From: Coenobita brevimanus
Taxonomy: Eukaryota > Arthropoda > Malacostraca > Decapoda > Coenobitidae
NCBI GenBank assembly: GCA_032717465.1
Contig: CM064632.1
Location: 23,419,465-23,483,464, forward strand
Length of the DNA stretch: 64,000 nucleotides
Direction: 5' to 3'
The position numbers were made by a program, and so were the translations under genes. Positions within the stretch are counted from its first letter, which is position 1, and each line of letters begins with the position of its first letter. The notes below the pieces were generated by a model. It worked only from the letters and a program-made list of their open reading frames with translations, did not search any database and was not told the DNA's origin. Shown piece by piece: positions 1-14,742 of this stretch.

Positions 1-1030
1 AGAAAGATTCATTCCTATCAACTACACAGTGCACAAGGGCAAATAATACAGATAACAGGCTTAAGCTGAGTCTAAATCCTCCCCTAGAAAACAAGCGGCT
101 ACAATTAGTACTGGTTAGCCAGTTGAAGTGACTAATGGAGGAGGTAAAGAGTGCAGAATAAGTTGGATGTGTGGAAGATATGAGAGTGATGAAAATGACA
201 ACGGATGACGTGAAAACCTCAGAGCTGACTGTGGAAGAAACCAGGTGTGTGGAACAGGTAGTATGTGGATCAGGTGGAGTGTGTGGAACAGGTAGTGTGT
301 GAATCAGGTGTTTATGGAAGAGATATGGATAGGAGGAAATGTAGTGCACGATGTAAGAAACAGGTCATGCAGGAAGACGTGTGACGGAGCAGGAGATGAA
401 AATACAAAGTTATAATGACGCACTTATCTCCATGACACCAGGGACTTTTTTTTTTTTATTTATTACCTCACCACCTGACGCATTTTTATTCAACCTAGGG
501 AGGATCTCAAGAAATAAAGTTAAAAAAAGCTATCTCTAAAAATGAAACGATTATTGACGTCTATATCGAACCCCTCCAGCTTGTCTAGATACGGAAAAAA
601 TAAAACTAAAAATAAAACTCAATATGACGCTAACAAACTGAAGGATTATAGACCTATGAAAAGGAATATATATTTTAGGTGACTTCGGGGACGTCATAGC
701 GATATATTCTTCAAAATACACCTAATCTCCTTTTATATGTTAGTGATACAAACTACGTCGATACCGAAATGCTGTACGTACGGTAAAAGACATCATCAAG
801 AATATATGCTGAATTAGTCACTAAGGAAGAGGTGTTCGGACGCCGCCTGTGTCATGAAAAATACGTGCAGGAAGTGAAATTACATGGTCAGGCATTTAAA
901 ATCTTCTCCTACAGTTATTTTTTCGACAAACTGCATAACTATAAACTGCTATATTCATGCCAAATCTAGATAACGTTGTTCAGTTTAGGAGAAACCTCTT
1001 TGTTCAAGTGTTAAAATACTACACCACTTC
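1..1030. other. Non-coding, unique-looking AT-rich sequence
   Basis: I see no credible reading frame, RNA gene or repeat structure here apart from loosely repeated GTGTGGAA/CAGGTAG words around 230-320. Probably intronic or intergenic. Confidence 0.5.
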
Positions 1031-1074
1031 AGTATGTCCTCAGTAAAGCTATTTTTTTATTACTATCACATAAA

Positions 1075-1149
1075 CACACACACACACACACACACACACA
1101 CCTTTGTCAGTTTTACAATTCTATCATATCTCCCTCCCTCTTCCTTCCC

Positions 1150-1192
<43 letters not shown>

Positions 1193-1348
1193 CCTCCGAA
1201 GATTTCAAATAAAAGCCCGAACACAACCCGTAAAAAATATTCCTTACCTTAAATATGACCCTCAGGTCTCACCGAAACTCAAAGAAACACGAACTCAAAC
1301 ACAGGGTTGCAAATAGACAAAAGGAAGTGCAGGCTTTTCTTGCACATA

Positions 1349-1406
<58 letters not shown>
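1075..1406. repeat. (CA)n, (CT)n and (CT)n microsatellites
   Basis: Perfect dinucleotide runs are visible at about 1075-1101 (CA), 1154-1189 (CT) and 1352-1406 (CT), separated by unremarkable sequence. Translated frames across them are only Ser-Leu or His-Thr polymers and are not genes. Confidence 0.95.
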
Positions 1407-1407
<1 letters not shown>

Positions 1408-1647
1408 GGGGCTGTGATGGATTTTGTGTGTGCTTGTGCGTGTGCGCGGAGGATAGGATCAGCGTCTCACCACGGAGGAAATGATGCCCAACCCGTTCTT
1501 ATCTGATAATCTAATCATTCTTTCCACATTAAATCAACATTCCAAGCTTGATTAAGATACCCAAAGTCATTTGGTAATGGTCTGATAACAGACATATAAA
1601 CATACATATGTAAATACAAACATACACAAATATATACCCGCTAGGAC

Positions 1648-1692
1648 ACAAACAAACAGACAGACAGACAGATAGACAGACAGACAGACACA
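1648..1692. repeat. (CAGA)n tetranucleotide run
   Basis: An interrupted CAGA/TAGA tetranucleotide repeat, with short AAAC and ATAC words just before it. Confidence 0.85.
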
Positions 1693-3300
1693 GGCGACAG
1701 ACAACATTTCCATTCAGTTCGCTAATGCAATAGGTAATCGACATTCTCACTGCTTCACTCCGTTGCCAGTTTTAATGATCCACCCCCATTCACCCTAAAA
1801 ATTGCGTTGTGTGAAAATCTTACGAATGGTTCCGTTTTAAAAAGTAATGCTATAGTACACAACTTTACTATACGCCTATAACTCCCTCTCAGCTGAATTA
1901 AGCCGCCTGAAGTTCTCTTTGCTATAAAAATTAACAGTTCTACCCACCTTGAACGGGTTAATGGTGACAGAATTATCATTTTTGGGTTCATGACACAAGG
2001 TAATATAGGAGAGGCAACACTCTGAAGCAGCTAATGAACTATGCTGACAAAGAGGCATTCTTCTAGGGCATGTCTGTGTCATGGAAGTGTGCTTGAGTTA
2101 CTCACACCACGAAAGGGTTAATGGTGACAGCATTAACATTCTCGGGTTCCTGTGAAGCATCTCTAGTTGAAGAAAATGATATGGCGTTAGCTGAAACAGA
2201 CCGTGGTTCATTCACTTTAAGCCGAGCTAGATTTTCGTTATTTTGCAGCTTATTTCACGTAGCCGAGTGGCAGAAAAGGACAATGCTGCGGCTCTACATC
2301 TTTGTCATGGAACTTCTTCGTGACTAGTACCATATTCTAGTGTTCAACTCTTGTTATAGCTCAGGATTCGACATTGAGAGATGGCAGTTATAGCACTGCC
2401 CGATCACGAAAGGCTTAACGTCACGTATTAACTCTCTGGCTCCTTTGGATCACTCTGTTGAATACAATCATGTGGCTTTAGATGTAACTGAATACTGAAG
2501 ATTTTGGAACCGCAGAAATAAAAAATATAATCATAATACCCATAACCTTCCAGGGTACTGAACCCTATAAACATCCGAAGTCGATGCTTTAAGATTATCA
2601 TTAACCTTTTAAGTATAAACAAAAACGTAATTACATTTTCAAGAATTAAAATTATACCCAGACTGATCGTGTTTTTTATGCCAGTTATAATGCTGTCGCT
2701 CAGAGAAATGAGGAGATATCAATTTAAAAAAAAAAATCCTGCTGTTAATAATTTCCCTCAATTACAAAAAAGTAATACACTGACACGTACATTTTTAATA
2801 TTTAAAGCAAAATGACGAACAGAAAAGTAAAGTTGACCCTGGGTGTCTATTTTCATAATTTTTTCGGTAATCCCTTCACACCCATTACGTACTAACTGAT
2901 TCCATTTTCCCTACCTCTAAGCGACTGAATTCAACTTAAAAAATACTTCTCGCACTAAAAGAGTCTTTCAAGGCCTATCCAGCTAAAAGTGTTTGCCAAG
3001 CTGAATAAAATGTCATATACTGTATAGTAGGGCTGGTATACAATATATAAAACTTCATATGTCTGTACCTGCTAATCTTTTATTCCATTATATCTAACTA
3101 TCTAAGTTGCATCCATCTAATTCCTGACGCTTCATCCTAGGCAAAAGGATCAATTTTTTTTGCCATAAAAAATAGTTCTGTCCACATATTTCACTCTTCT
3201 TCTAAAGGATTATCTTTCATCATCCTTTTCTCACACTTCCTTCAATCCCTCTCGTTCGTTCGTTCGTTCATTCGTTTCTTCATTCCTTCTTTCCTTCCTC
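1693..3300. other. Non-coding sequence, no gene seen
   Basis: AT-rich sequence with scattered short frames and no recognisable domain. The 16-mer GGGTTAATGGTGACAG occurs at about 1955 and again at 2115, suggesting an old local duplication. A short (CGTT)n run lies near 3250-3275. Confidence 0.45.
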
Positions 3301-3389
3301 CTCCAGGCTTGTGCCCCAGTGATACAGGCCAGAGGCTCCTTAAGACCAAATGGGCCTATCACTCTGGTTACTAGTCTTCAACTTTCTTA

Positions 3390-4165
3390 TCATTCTCATC
3401 ACCTATCCCCATTCTCTTTATTTCCTCTCTTCCTTGATCGGGCCCTCCTTTCTCTTCATCTTTCCCCTCCTTTCTCTTCATCTTTCCTCTCCCTTCTCTT
3501 CATCTTTCCCCTCCTTTCTTTCCATCTTTCCTATTGTTCTCCAGTTCTTTTCCTCCAGTTTTTCTTTCTCTTCATCCATCTTCTTTATCTTCGTCTTTCC
3601 CTCTTCCCTCATCTTTACCATTTTCATCTTCAACTTTCTTTTCATTCTTCTCCTCCCTCTTTTCTTCGTCTCTCTCCTCTTTCTCTTCTTCCTTTTCAAC
3701 TTTCCCTTCTTCGTTTTTTCTTATCTTTCCCCTTTTATTTATTTTTTTTATTTTCCCTCTTCTTTTTATCTCTATCCTCTTTCTCTTTATTCTCTTCATC
3801 TCATACTCGTACTTCTTACTGTTCTTCCTCTTTATCTTTACTCTCTCTCGATTTTCTCCTCATCTTTCTCTCCTCCCCTTGTTTCTCCCTTTTCTATCCT
3901 CCTTTCTGTTCAATTTTTTCCCCTTTCTTGTCACTCTCGTAATTTCTCCCTATTTTCTACTCCCTCTTCGTTATTTTCCTCCATTTTCTCCATTTTTCCC
4001 CTCTTCTACAAATTTTTCTCATTTCCGCTTTTCATCCCTCCTGCTACATTAACTTCATTTTTCTTGATCATCTGCTTCATACTGTTACTCTGCTTCTTAT
4101 CTCTCCTGGTATTCTTCTTCTTCCTCTACCTCTTCCTCCAGTCGTTGCCAGGTCTCATCATCATC
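3390..4165. repeat. Polypyrimidine (TTTCCTCTTC-rich) low-complexity tract
   Basis: About 0.8 kb in which the plus strand is overwhelmingly T and C. All three plus frames stay open for long stretches as Ser/Leu/Phe polymers, and the minus frames as Lys/Arg/Glu polymers, which is the signature of strand-biased low complexity rather than coding. A short (CAT)n run follows at about 4156-4176. Confidence 0.9.
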
Positions 4166-4546
4166 ATCATCATCATGACCAGAAAGTTGGTACACGTGTG
4201 TGGATTGTGCAATGTGGAAAGAAAGTGAAAGGACCAGTAACTGTGGTGGGAACAAAGAGAGATGAGACCAGAAAATGTAGAAATAAAAAGATGCGAGAAC
4301 AATAATAGGAGTAGGAATAAAAGATAATGAGAATAAGAACAGCAATAGTGGTTGGAATTAGGAGGAAATGAGAAGAAAAGCAGGAAGAAAGTGAGATGAG
4401 AGGAAATTGAGGTGGAAAGTGAAAATGTTGGCAAGAAAGCAGAAAACTAAAACGCAGTGATAGACCTTGAAACAAGAAAGATTTTATTTTTATTCATTTT
4501 TTTTTTTAATGCGAGGAAGAAGGACTTGGTCTCCTGCTGACTCACT

Positions 4547-4868
4547 CTCAGCTGAATAAAACCGTCTGTCGTCAGCTGAATAAAACCGTGTGTCGTCAGC
4601 CGGAAAAAAAAAAAAAAAAACCGTCTGGCGTCAGCTAAAAAAAAAAAAAAAAAAAAGGTCTGGCGTCAGCTGAATAAAACCGTCTGCCGTCAGCTGTATA
4701 AAACCGTCTGACTTCAGCTGAATATAACCGTCTGGCGCCAGCTGAATAAGACCGTCTGGCGCCAGCTGAATAAAAAACCGTCTGGCGTCAGCTGTATAAA
4801 ACAGTCTGGCGTCAGCTGAATATAACCGTCTGGCGCCAGCTGAATAAGACCGTCTGGCGTCAGCTGAA
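4547..4868. repeat. 24-bp minisatellite containing CAGCTG
   Basis: About 13 head-to-tail units of roughly 24 bp. Each carries CAGCTGAATAAAACCGTCTG with small variants, two of them stretched by poly-A slippage (4605-4620 and 4636-4656). Weaker units continue to about 4970. CAGCTG is an E-box hexamer, but its presence here follows from the repetition. Confidence 0.92.
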
Positions 4869-5069
4869 AAAAAGATAAAAGAGTTCGCCTGACCATCAGA
4901 CAGCTGACGGTGACAAGTTACAACACTCAGGCTCCTAATTTCATTCAGCTGAATAAAATCGTCTGACATAAGCTGTAATAGAATATTAAGGAGTTGTCTC
5001 CATCATTAGGGGGCTAACCACATCATATTTCATTCGTCTTGCTGCCAGGTGATTTTATTCAGTTGTTGG

Positions 5070-5286
5070 GTCTCGTCGGCTAAAGAATCTCCCTAACACC
5101 TTTTCCTATGCGATTTATTTTGCTTATTACACCGCACTGTCCTATTCTGTGTTATATAAATCCTTCATACATCGTCATGCTCTGCATAAATAACGTACAA
5201 AAGGATACTGACCAGCCATATCCTAGAATAAATCGCTACGAAAGAGATGTTTGGGAGTACCTTTACCCGACGAGAATACGGGCCTA
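5070..5286. mobile_element. MITE-like element, family M (copy 1)
   Basis: Element of about 217 bp with imperfect terminal inverted repeats of about 55 bp. The left end reads TCTCGTCGGCTAAAGAATCT and the right end is its approximate reverse complement ending CCGACGAGAATACGGGCC. The inner part of each arm holds the words GCGATTTATTTTGC and ATAAATCGCTACG. Related copies lie at 20022, 27296, 28598 and 58710, with derivatives at 52290 and 53705. There is no coding capacity, and the superfamily is not identified. Confidence 0.8.
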
Positions 5287-5357
5287 GACCTAGAGCTCGA
5301 CTCGTAAAACTAATAAATAAACGATATCGAAGAAAGACAGGAAAAGAATGAATAAAA

Positions 5358-5359
<2 letters not shown>

Positions 5360-5395
<36 letters not shown>

Positions 5396-6310
5396 TTGGA
5401 AATGGGAGAGGGAGAGGGAACAGGGGCAAAGGGGAAGTGATGATGTGGGAACAGATGAGGATGTGGGAGAGAGGTGGGCCAAGGATGGGGCTGAAGAGAT
5501 GGGGTGTGACGGGGAAGTGAGAAAGATGGGAGAGTAAGAGGGAGTGGGGATGAGGAAGGAAGAGGGAGATGGGAAGAGGAAAGAAGAGGTAGAGGGGAAG
5601 AGGAAGGAGGAGGGAGAGGGGAAGAAGAATGACAGGGGAAGGGGAAGATGAAGGAGAGGGGAAGGGGAAGGAGGAGGGAGAGGAGAAGGGGAAGGAGGAG
5701 GGAGAGGGGAAGAGGAAGGAGGGAGAGGGGAAGAGGAAGGAGAAGAGAGAGGGGAAGAGGAAGGTAGAGGGGGTGAGGTAAAGCGGGTGGATGAGGAAAG
5801 GGAAGAGAGAGGGGTTAGTGGCGAAGGGGTGACGTGTGGAGGAAATGAGGGGGGAGAGGGGAGGGGAAGAGGACAGAAATACGGGAGAAAGGGGATAAAA
5901 GGGGTGAGGGAAAGAGGAAATGGGGTAAGGGAAAGAGGAATGAGGGGTTAGAGAAAGTGGAAAGGGAGTGTGGGAAAGAGGAAAGGGGATGAGGGAAAGA
6001 AGAAACGGGGTGTCGGAAAGAGGAAAGGGGGTGAGGGAAGGAGGAAAGGGGGTGAGGGAAGGAGGAAAGGGGGTGAGGGAAGGAGGAAAGGGGGTGAGGG
6101 AAGGAGGAAACGGGGTGAGGGAAGGAGGAAACGGGGTGAGGGAAGGAGGAAAGGGGGTGAGGGAAGGAGGAAAGGGGGTGAGGGAAGGAGGAAAGAGAGT
6201 AAGGGGAAGAGGAAAGGGGGTGAGAAAAAGAAAGGGATGATAAAAAGAGGAAAGGGGTGAGGAAATGAGGAAAATGGTGTAAGGAAAGACGAAAAGGTGA
6301 CGGAAAGGTG
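5360..6310. repeat. Purine-only tract with 21-bp minisatellite core
   Basis: Nearly 1 kb of G and A on the plus strand, starting with a (GA)n run at 5367-5392. From about 5985 to 6200 it resolves into a 21-bp unit built from GGTGAGGGAAGGAGGAAAGG, repeated about ten times. Open frames here (Gly-Glu-Gly-Arg-Arg-Lys repeats) are products of the 21-bp periodicity. Confidence 0.92.
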
Positions 6311-6354
6311 GTGCTGAAAAAGAGAACTGACGAGGGATGAGTCGTGACAGAATG

Positions 6355-6790
6355 GAAGGTGGGGTGGGGGTGATTCAGGTGGGGGTGGGGGGTGATTCAG
6401 GTGGGGTGGGTGTGATTCAGGTGGGGTGGGTGTGATTCAGGTGGGGTAGGGGTGGTTCAGGTGGGGTAGGGGTGGTTCAGGTGGGGTAGGGGTGATTCAG
6501 GTGAAGTGGGGATGATTCAGGTGGGGTGAGGGTGATTCAGGTGGGGTGGGGGTGATTCAGGTGGGGTCGGAGTGATTCAGGTGGGGGAGATTCAGGTGTG
6601 ATGGGGTGATTCAGGTGGGGTGGGGGTGATTCAAGTGGGGTGGGGGTGATTCAGGTGGGGTAGGGGTGATTCAGGTGGGGTGGGGATGAATCAGGTGGGG
6701 TGGGATAATTCAGGTGGGATGGGGTGGTTCAGGTGGGGTGGGGGGTGATTCAGGTGGGATGGGGGCGATTCGGGTAAGGTGGGGATGGTT
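6355..6790. repeat. 20-bp G-rich minisatellite
   Basis: About 20 tandem units of roughly 20 bp alternating GATTCAGGTGGGGTGGGGGT and close variants. Each unit has two or three G runs of three or more on the plus strand, so the array is rich in potential G-quadruplex motifs. It directly follows the purine tract. Confidence 0.93.
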
Positions 6791-7298
6791 CGGGTGAGGG
6801 GAGAAAAGTGGGAAAGATCTGATAACACAACTCGCAGGACAACAAACCCAGGGCAATAAACTTACAGCGACTGCCTGAAAGACCCTCAAAGGGATGACTT
6901 AAAAACAGGTAAGTTAACACAAAATACCAGTACAGTTCCATTAAACATAAACTGAAAATACAAGAGATAACTAAGAAACACGCGCAAAAAATAGACAGAC
7001 ATGAAAATTAAAACAAAATAACGACAAATTGAAATCAGAATGAAGGGCTCAAACTCTGATCGACAAACCCATACTCCAAACACCGCGATTAATCCAAACG
7101 ACAAAGTGAAAACAACCGGACAAACACTATGCTACAAATCCACAAACCCAGACCCATATTTCGATTTATAAACTCGGGCAGTTAAAAGATCTACACCGAT
7201 TACAAATGCCAAACACAGAAAGACAGAATTTGGTAGTCATAAAGACAAATTATAAAGACAAGCAAAAAAAAACGAAAAGTGACACTTAGAATATAACG

Positions 7299-7367
<69 letters not shown>

Positions 7368-7370
7368 GGC

Positions 7371-7401
<31 letters not shown>

Positions 7402-7555
7402 GAGGGGGGGAAGGGGGCGTCTAACACCAAAATACAATTGTCATTTCTTATACTTATTAATCTGAACTTCCTGGCGGAATCCTGGAGGGAAAAATTGTAT
7501 CCTCGCCCATTAAATGTTTTCCTAGATATAAACTCTAGTTTTTTTACACTACTCC

Positions 7556-7600
<45 letters not shown>

Positions 7601-7625
7601 ATCCGTTCATCTATTTATCTATCTA
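6791..7625. other. Non-coding sequence with (GA)n-(GACA)n and (CT)n runs
   Basis: A-rich unique sequence to about 7300, then (GA)n at 7302-7332 merging into (GACA)n to about 7403, and (CT)n at 7560-7597. No gene seen. Confidence 0.7.
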
Positions 7626-8005
7626 GAATGCACTCAGAGAGCGCATACCTCCGCCAATGCCATTGTCATGAAAAAAGATCCGAATCTGGAACCGTGGAGA
7701 TATTGTTTTGAATACATAAGATCCGGATCCGCCTCAATATTTAATCAACTGATCCTTGACCTATGACCTACTCTTCCACAAAGTTTTATTGAAATTCACA
7801 GAGAACTTCCGGAGATATTATACATGGGATCCGGATCAGGATCCGGATCGGCCTCAAAATTTTATCAATTCTTTCTTGGCCCATGGCCCACCCTTCCACA
7901 AAATTTCAACGAAATTCACTGAGAACTTAGATATCATGTGGACAAATAAAGAAACATAAATGAATACATAACCTCCTCCAACTTTGTTGGCGGAGGTAAT
8001 AAGAG
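7626..8005 (+). repeat. Interspersed repeat bounded by CCTCCGCCA / TTGGCGGAGG
   Basis: The segment starts near GAATGCACTCAGAGAGCG, with ATACCTCCGCCAATGCC just inside, and ends GTTGGCGGAGGTAATAAG. The outer words are reverse complements. Inside, a sentence-like block is repeated about twice: GATCCGGATC words, then CTTGACC-CATGGCCCACCCTTCCACAAA, then GAAATTCACTGAGAACTT. A related segment in the other orientation is at 57340-57590. From memory, similar sequence is common in aquatic animal genomes, but I cannot verify that here. Confidence 0.65.
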
Positions 8006-8129
8006 TATCCCTCCCTCCCCCCATCTACTTATCTGTTTATCTGTGTATCACTCCATCTGTTCGTCTGTCTATCCGTCCATCAATTAACGATATTTGTCTC
8101 ACCGGCCATAAATCTATCTGTTTATGGAC

Positions 8130-8356
8130 GTAGAGTATGTATGTATATATGTATGTATGTACAGACGTCGGAATAAGTTCGTTTCCTTTTCCGTGTTTGT
8201 AACACTGCTCGATGGAGAGCTACCCCCTCCTCCTCCCTTCCTCATAGTCCCACACTCCCACCCAACCCCCCCACTTTTCTCTCCTACCCCATAACCCCAC
8301 CAGGTACCCCCCATACTCTCGCTCACAGCCAGCTAGGGGTTTCTGTACTTCAAGCA
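8130..8356 (-). repeat. Dispersed repeat R1, inverted relative to 11668-11895
   Basis: Reading the minus strand, this stretch matches 11668-11895 at roughly 85% by eye. Shared words run from CTTGAAGTACAGAAACCCCT through GGGACTATGAGGAAGGGAGG to ATTCCGACGTCTGTACAT. Both copies keep a Gly-rich frame open, which may simply reflect GC-rich sequence. Family unknown. Confidence 0.75.
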
Positions 8357-8367
8357 CCTCTCTAATT

Positions 8368-9453
8368 GGGTGCTTTCAATGCTAGTATTCTGGTAGATGT
8401 CACCACCATTGAGACAAACATATTCCCCCCGCTGTTTATTAAGTATATTTTTCTTTGTTAAATATCTACACTGTTATGTGAAACAGTGAATCATAGTAAT
8501 GTCATATACTGTAATATAAGTAATACAAATAGAACACGTATATATAACGTAGCGTGAATTGTTTATATTTATCATAAATGGAAATTAAAATATTAATGAT
8601 GGAATATGATGGCAACCCACCATTTCAGTGGTCCTATATTATTTAACTTCTGCTACATTTAGTGCAAGTTAGGTTCTTAATACATAGTTTGTTCAGACTG
8701 TAAATTACGCCTAGTGGGTGTCTTGACTCATTCAGTCTATATGTGGGCAGAAATTTAATGTTGAGTAAATACTGGGACTCAACATTTTGCTCACTCCTTT
8801 CACCCATGCACACCACAAGACCCGCGTTGCCACTGTTTGAGATGGCCGTGGTGTTGCCCCAATGCCCCCTCAGACCCTCCAAAGCAATTACAGTACCTTA
8901 CTTTGTCTAACCTAACCAGACTACAAGTAGCCTAGTCTAAATTGTATTATTTTAAGCATTAGCCCTAGTGCGTTTGTTTTGAAAACAAATCTCTCGTGAA
9001 GAAACTTGAACACTGGACTGTCTTGTGCGCATGCGTGAAGGGAGTGAGCAAAATGTTGTGTCCCAGTATTTACTCAGCATTAAATTTCTGCCCACATATA
9101 GACTGAATGAGTCAAGATACCTACTAGGAAAAAATTTACAAGCTGAACAAACTATGTATTAAGAACCTAACTTGCAATAAATGTAGCAGACATTAAATAA
9201 TGTAGGACCATCACATCCATCAATATTATTTTAATTTCCGTTTATGACAAATATAAACAATTCACGCTACGTTATATATACGTGTTCTATTTGTATTATT
9301 TATATTACAGTATATGACATTACTATGATTCACGGTTTCACACAAGTGTTGATATTTAACAAAGAAATATATGCTTTTTAAACAACGCGGGGAATGTGTT
9401 TGTCCCAATGGTAGTGACATCTACCGGAATACTAGGCTTTTCAGAAGCACCCC
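8368..9453. mobile_element. Long inverted repeat (foldback/MITE-like), 1.1 kb
   Basis: The left arm (about 8368-8809) and right arm (about 9024-9453) are reverse complements along nearly their whole length, about 85-90% by eye. Matching landmarks are GTTAAATATC, GTCATATACTGTAATATA, ACGTATATATAACGTAGCG, ATTTCTGCCCACATATAGAC and GAGTGAGCAAAATGTTG. The arms enclose about 215 bp of unmatched spacer and have no coding capacity. The outer ends read GGGTGCTTTC and GAAGCACCCC. I did not find a clean target-site duplication, so the class (foldback or non-autonomous DNA transposon) is open. Confidence 0.85.
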
Positions 9454-9526
9454 ATTACGTCTAGTCCAAACAACTAATAAATAGTACAGTATATATCATA
9501 AACCAAGTTAGGAAAAGATTTACCAC

Positions 9527-9530
<4 letters not shown>

Positions 9531-9609
<79 letters not shown>

Positions 9610-9714
9610 ATAAATCTGCTGTTAATAAATGTTGCAGTAGTAGACACCTCTTTTACACACACACACACACAGAATAAATCTGTTGTGATTAAATGTTGCG
9701 GTAGTAGACACCTC

Positions 9715-9758
<44 letters not shown>
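9531..9758. repeat. (TG)n-(GA)n run followed by a duplicated 60-bp block with (AC)n tails
   Basis: (TG)n covers 9531-9583 and (GA)n runs to 9609. A block starting AATAAATCTGCTGTTAATAA and ending AGACACCTCTTTTACACAC then appears twice (about 9610-9671 and 9672-9758), each copy ending in (AC)n. Confidence 0.88.
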
Positions 9759-9761
<3 letters not shown>

Positions 9762-10411
9762 GTGAGAGAGAGGAGTTCCAATGAAAAGTTAGGATCTTAA
9801 TGACTATGCAGCCAATACCGTGGAGATACTTCTTGTTTGCCAGGGAATGCATATCCAGTTCACATTTATTCTAGTGTGCCTTAAACTTCTCTATTGTATA
9901 CAACGTCCATGTTGAGTCAGTTTCATTTGGAGCAGACCTTGCCCGTGAAAAAAGTTTTCACGTAATTCTGCTGGTAAATTTTCTCATTTACGGTTTCCAA
10001 CCATGGTTGTGTGCCGAGTCCGTGTTAAGAGTAAGCAACTTTGTATGTAATGATTGTGAAACCCAGTCAGATTTTAAACACTTTAATGAACTGACCTCGT
10101 AGTCTACGAGTTTATACTAAAAATTTCCACAACCCTCAGGCGAACCTGATACCTTAGTCTCCTGAACTCTTTTTAAATCGACGTATGTCTTTTTCAAGCG
10201 ACCAAAATTCCACAGCAACTCAGGAAGTGGCCGTATTAAGGAGATATAGACTGTGAGAACAATCTCTTTATTCCCAGAGAGAGAGAGAGAGAGAGAGACT
10301 TGGAATGGTAAGAACAATCAGGAGAAATACTGATAAGAAAAGTGAGAGGAGAAACTGAATTAGAGAAAAGGAAAACACGCAGGTGAAAAAATGGAACAAT
10401 GTTATAGAAGT

Positions 10412-10460
<49 letters not shown>

Positions 10461-10560
10461 ACACTCACAAACGCACACTTTCTGAATATTTGTCGACCTA
10501 TCTGCCTGTGCCTGGCTGCGTACTGCCCCTCCTCTCTCTCTCTCTCTCTCTGGAAACTCT
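9759..10560. other. Non-coding sequence with three microsatellites
   Basis: Unique sequence to about 10275, then (GA)n at 10282-10298, (AC)n at 10412-10456 and (CT)n at 10531-10551. No gene recognised. Confidence 0.7.
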
Positions 10561-11540
10561 GTTTCACCCCGTTTCCTTTTCCCTCCTTCCTCTTTCTTTA
10601 TAACTCTCTGCTCAGTCCCTACCTTCCTCCCTCTCGCCTTTCCTTCGTCTGTCTCCCCCTTTGTCACTCCCTCCTTACCTCACTCTTCTTCCTCCCTCAG
10701 TCACAACTTTGTCTTACTTTTTTTCATTTGTCACATGTGTTACCTTTTTTTCTCCATTACTCTCTCCGTAATTCTTTACTTGTACTAAACCCATTTTCTT
10801 CACTGCTTTGTTTCCCCATTAATAAGTGCATGCTCTTTTTTCTCTCTCCTTTCTCCGTCTCTCCCTGTCACCCGAAATTTCTTCTTTCATTCCGCTCTTC
10901 CCACTGTCTTACCCTCCCTTCCTTCCTCCCTCTCCCTCCCCTTCTCTTCCCTTCTTAACATCCCCCTCCCCTTTCTTGCCCTAATAATTAACCTGTTTTC
11001 TTCCCACCAGTAATCTCAACTTTCTCTCTGCAGATTTCTCTAATTTCTCTATTTCTCTCCCTCCCTTTTCACTTGAATGTCATTCGTTCTACTCAGCCTC
11101 AATGCTTTCGTCTTATCCTGCTTAGTTCTTTCCCTGCGTCCTTGCCATAATAACACACTTTCTTCCTCCTCCCCGTTACCTTGTCTTCTTTTCTAATTTT
11201 TCTCATATTGTTCTCAGTGTTCCATTCCGTAGCTCGCTTTCCCACTTTCTCCTTTTATCCCTATTTCTATGTTAGCTCCATTCCAATTTTCTCTCAGCTG
11301 TCTCCCCTTTTGTCTCTCCTTCCTGTATCCCAGCCTTCCGATTCACATCACCCTTTTCTCTTTCCCTTTCACACTGCTTGTATCTCATTTCACCTCTCAC
11401 TGTCTCTTCTTCTCGCTCTCTGTTTCTTAACTCTCGTTGTTCTCTCCTTGCCTCTCCTCTTTTTACTTTCTCCGTAACTGCACTCTCATTTCTCATTATT
11501 CCACTCACTCTCCCTCTCCGCCTGTCGCCCCCTGTCTTTT

Positions 11541-11610
<70 letters not shown>
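10560..11610. repeat. Polypyrimidine tract ending in (CT)n
   Basis: About 1 kb of plus-strand C/T-rich low-complexity DNA, with 11546-11609 an almost pure (CT)n run. The long open frames (for example 10383-10958) are Ser/Leu/Phe/Pro polymers and are rejected as genes. Confidence 0.88.
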
Positions 11611-11612
<2 letters not shown>

Positions 11613-11667
11613 GCAGTTTTTCCTAACTTGGTATATGTATATACTGTGCTATTTCTTTATTAGTTGT

Positions 11668-11895
11668 GTGGTGCTTGAAGTACAGAAACCCCTGGCTGTC
11701 TGTGAGGGAGAGCATGGAAGGTACCGGGTGGGGTTATGGGGTCGGAGAGAAAAGTGGGAGGGTTGGGTGGGAGTGTGGGACTATGAGGAAGGGAGGAGGA
11801 GGGGGTAGCTCTCCATCGAGCAGTGTTACAAACGCCTTAGTCCACAGAAAAGGAAACGAACTTATTCCGACGTCTGTACATATGCATGTAAGAAT
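11668..11895 (+). repeat. Dispersed repeat R1 (second copy)
   Basis: Direct-strand partner of 8130-8356. The two copies face each other across 3.3 kb that contains the long inverted repeat. It starts GGTGCTTGAAGTACAG and ends in a CATATGCATGTAAGAATGTA-like tail, corresponding to the ATGTATGTATGT tail of the other copy. Confidence 0.75.

Positions 11896-14742
<2,847 letters not shown>

Noticed and set aside
3319..4228. 207- and 292-codon frames
   Set aside because: Low-complexity T/C tract; overlapping frames in several phases are equally open.
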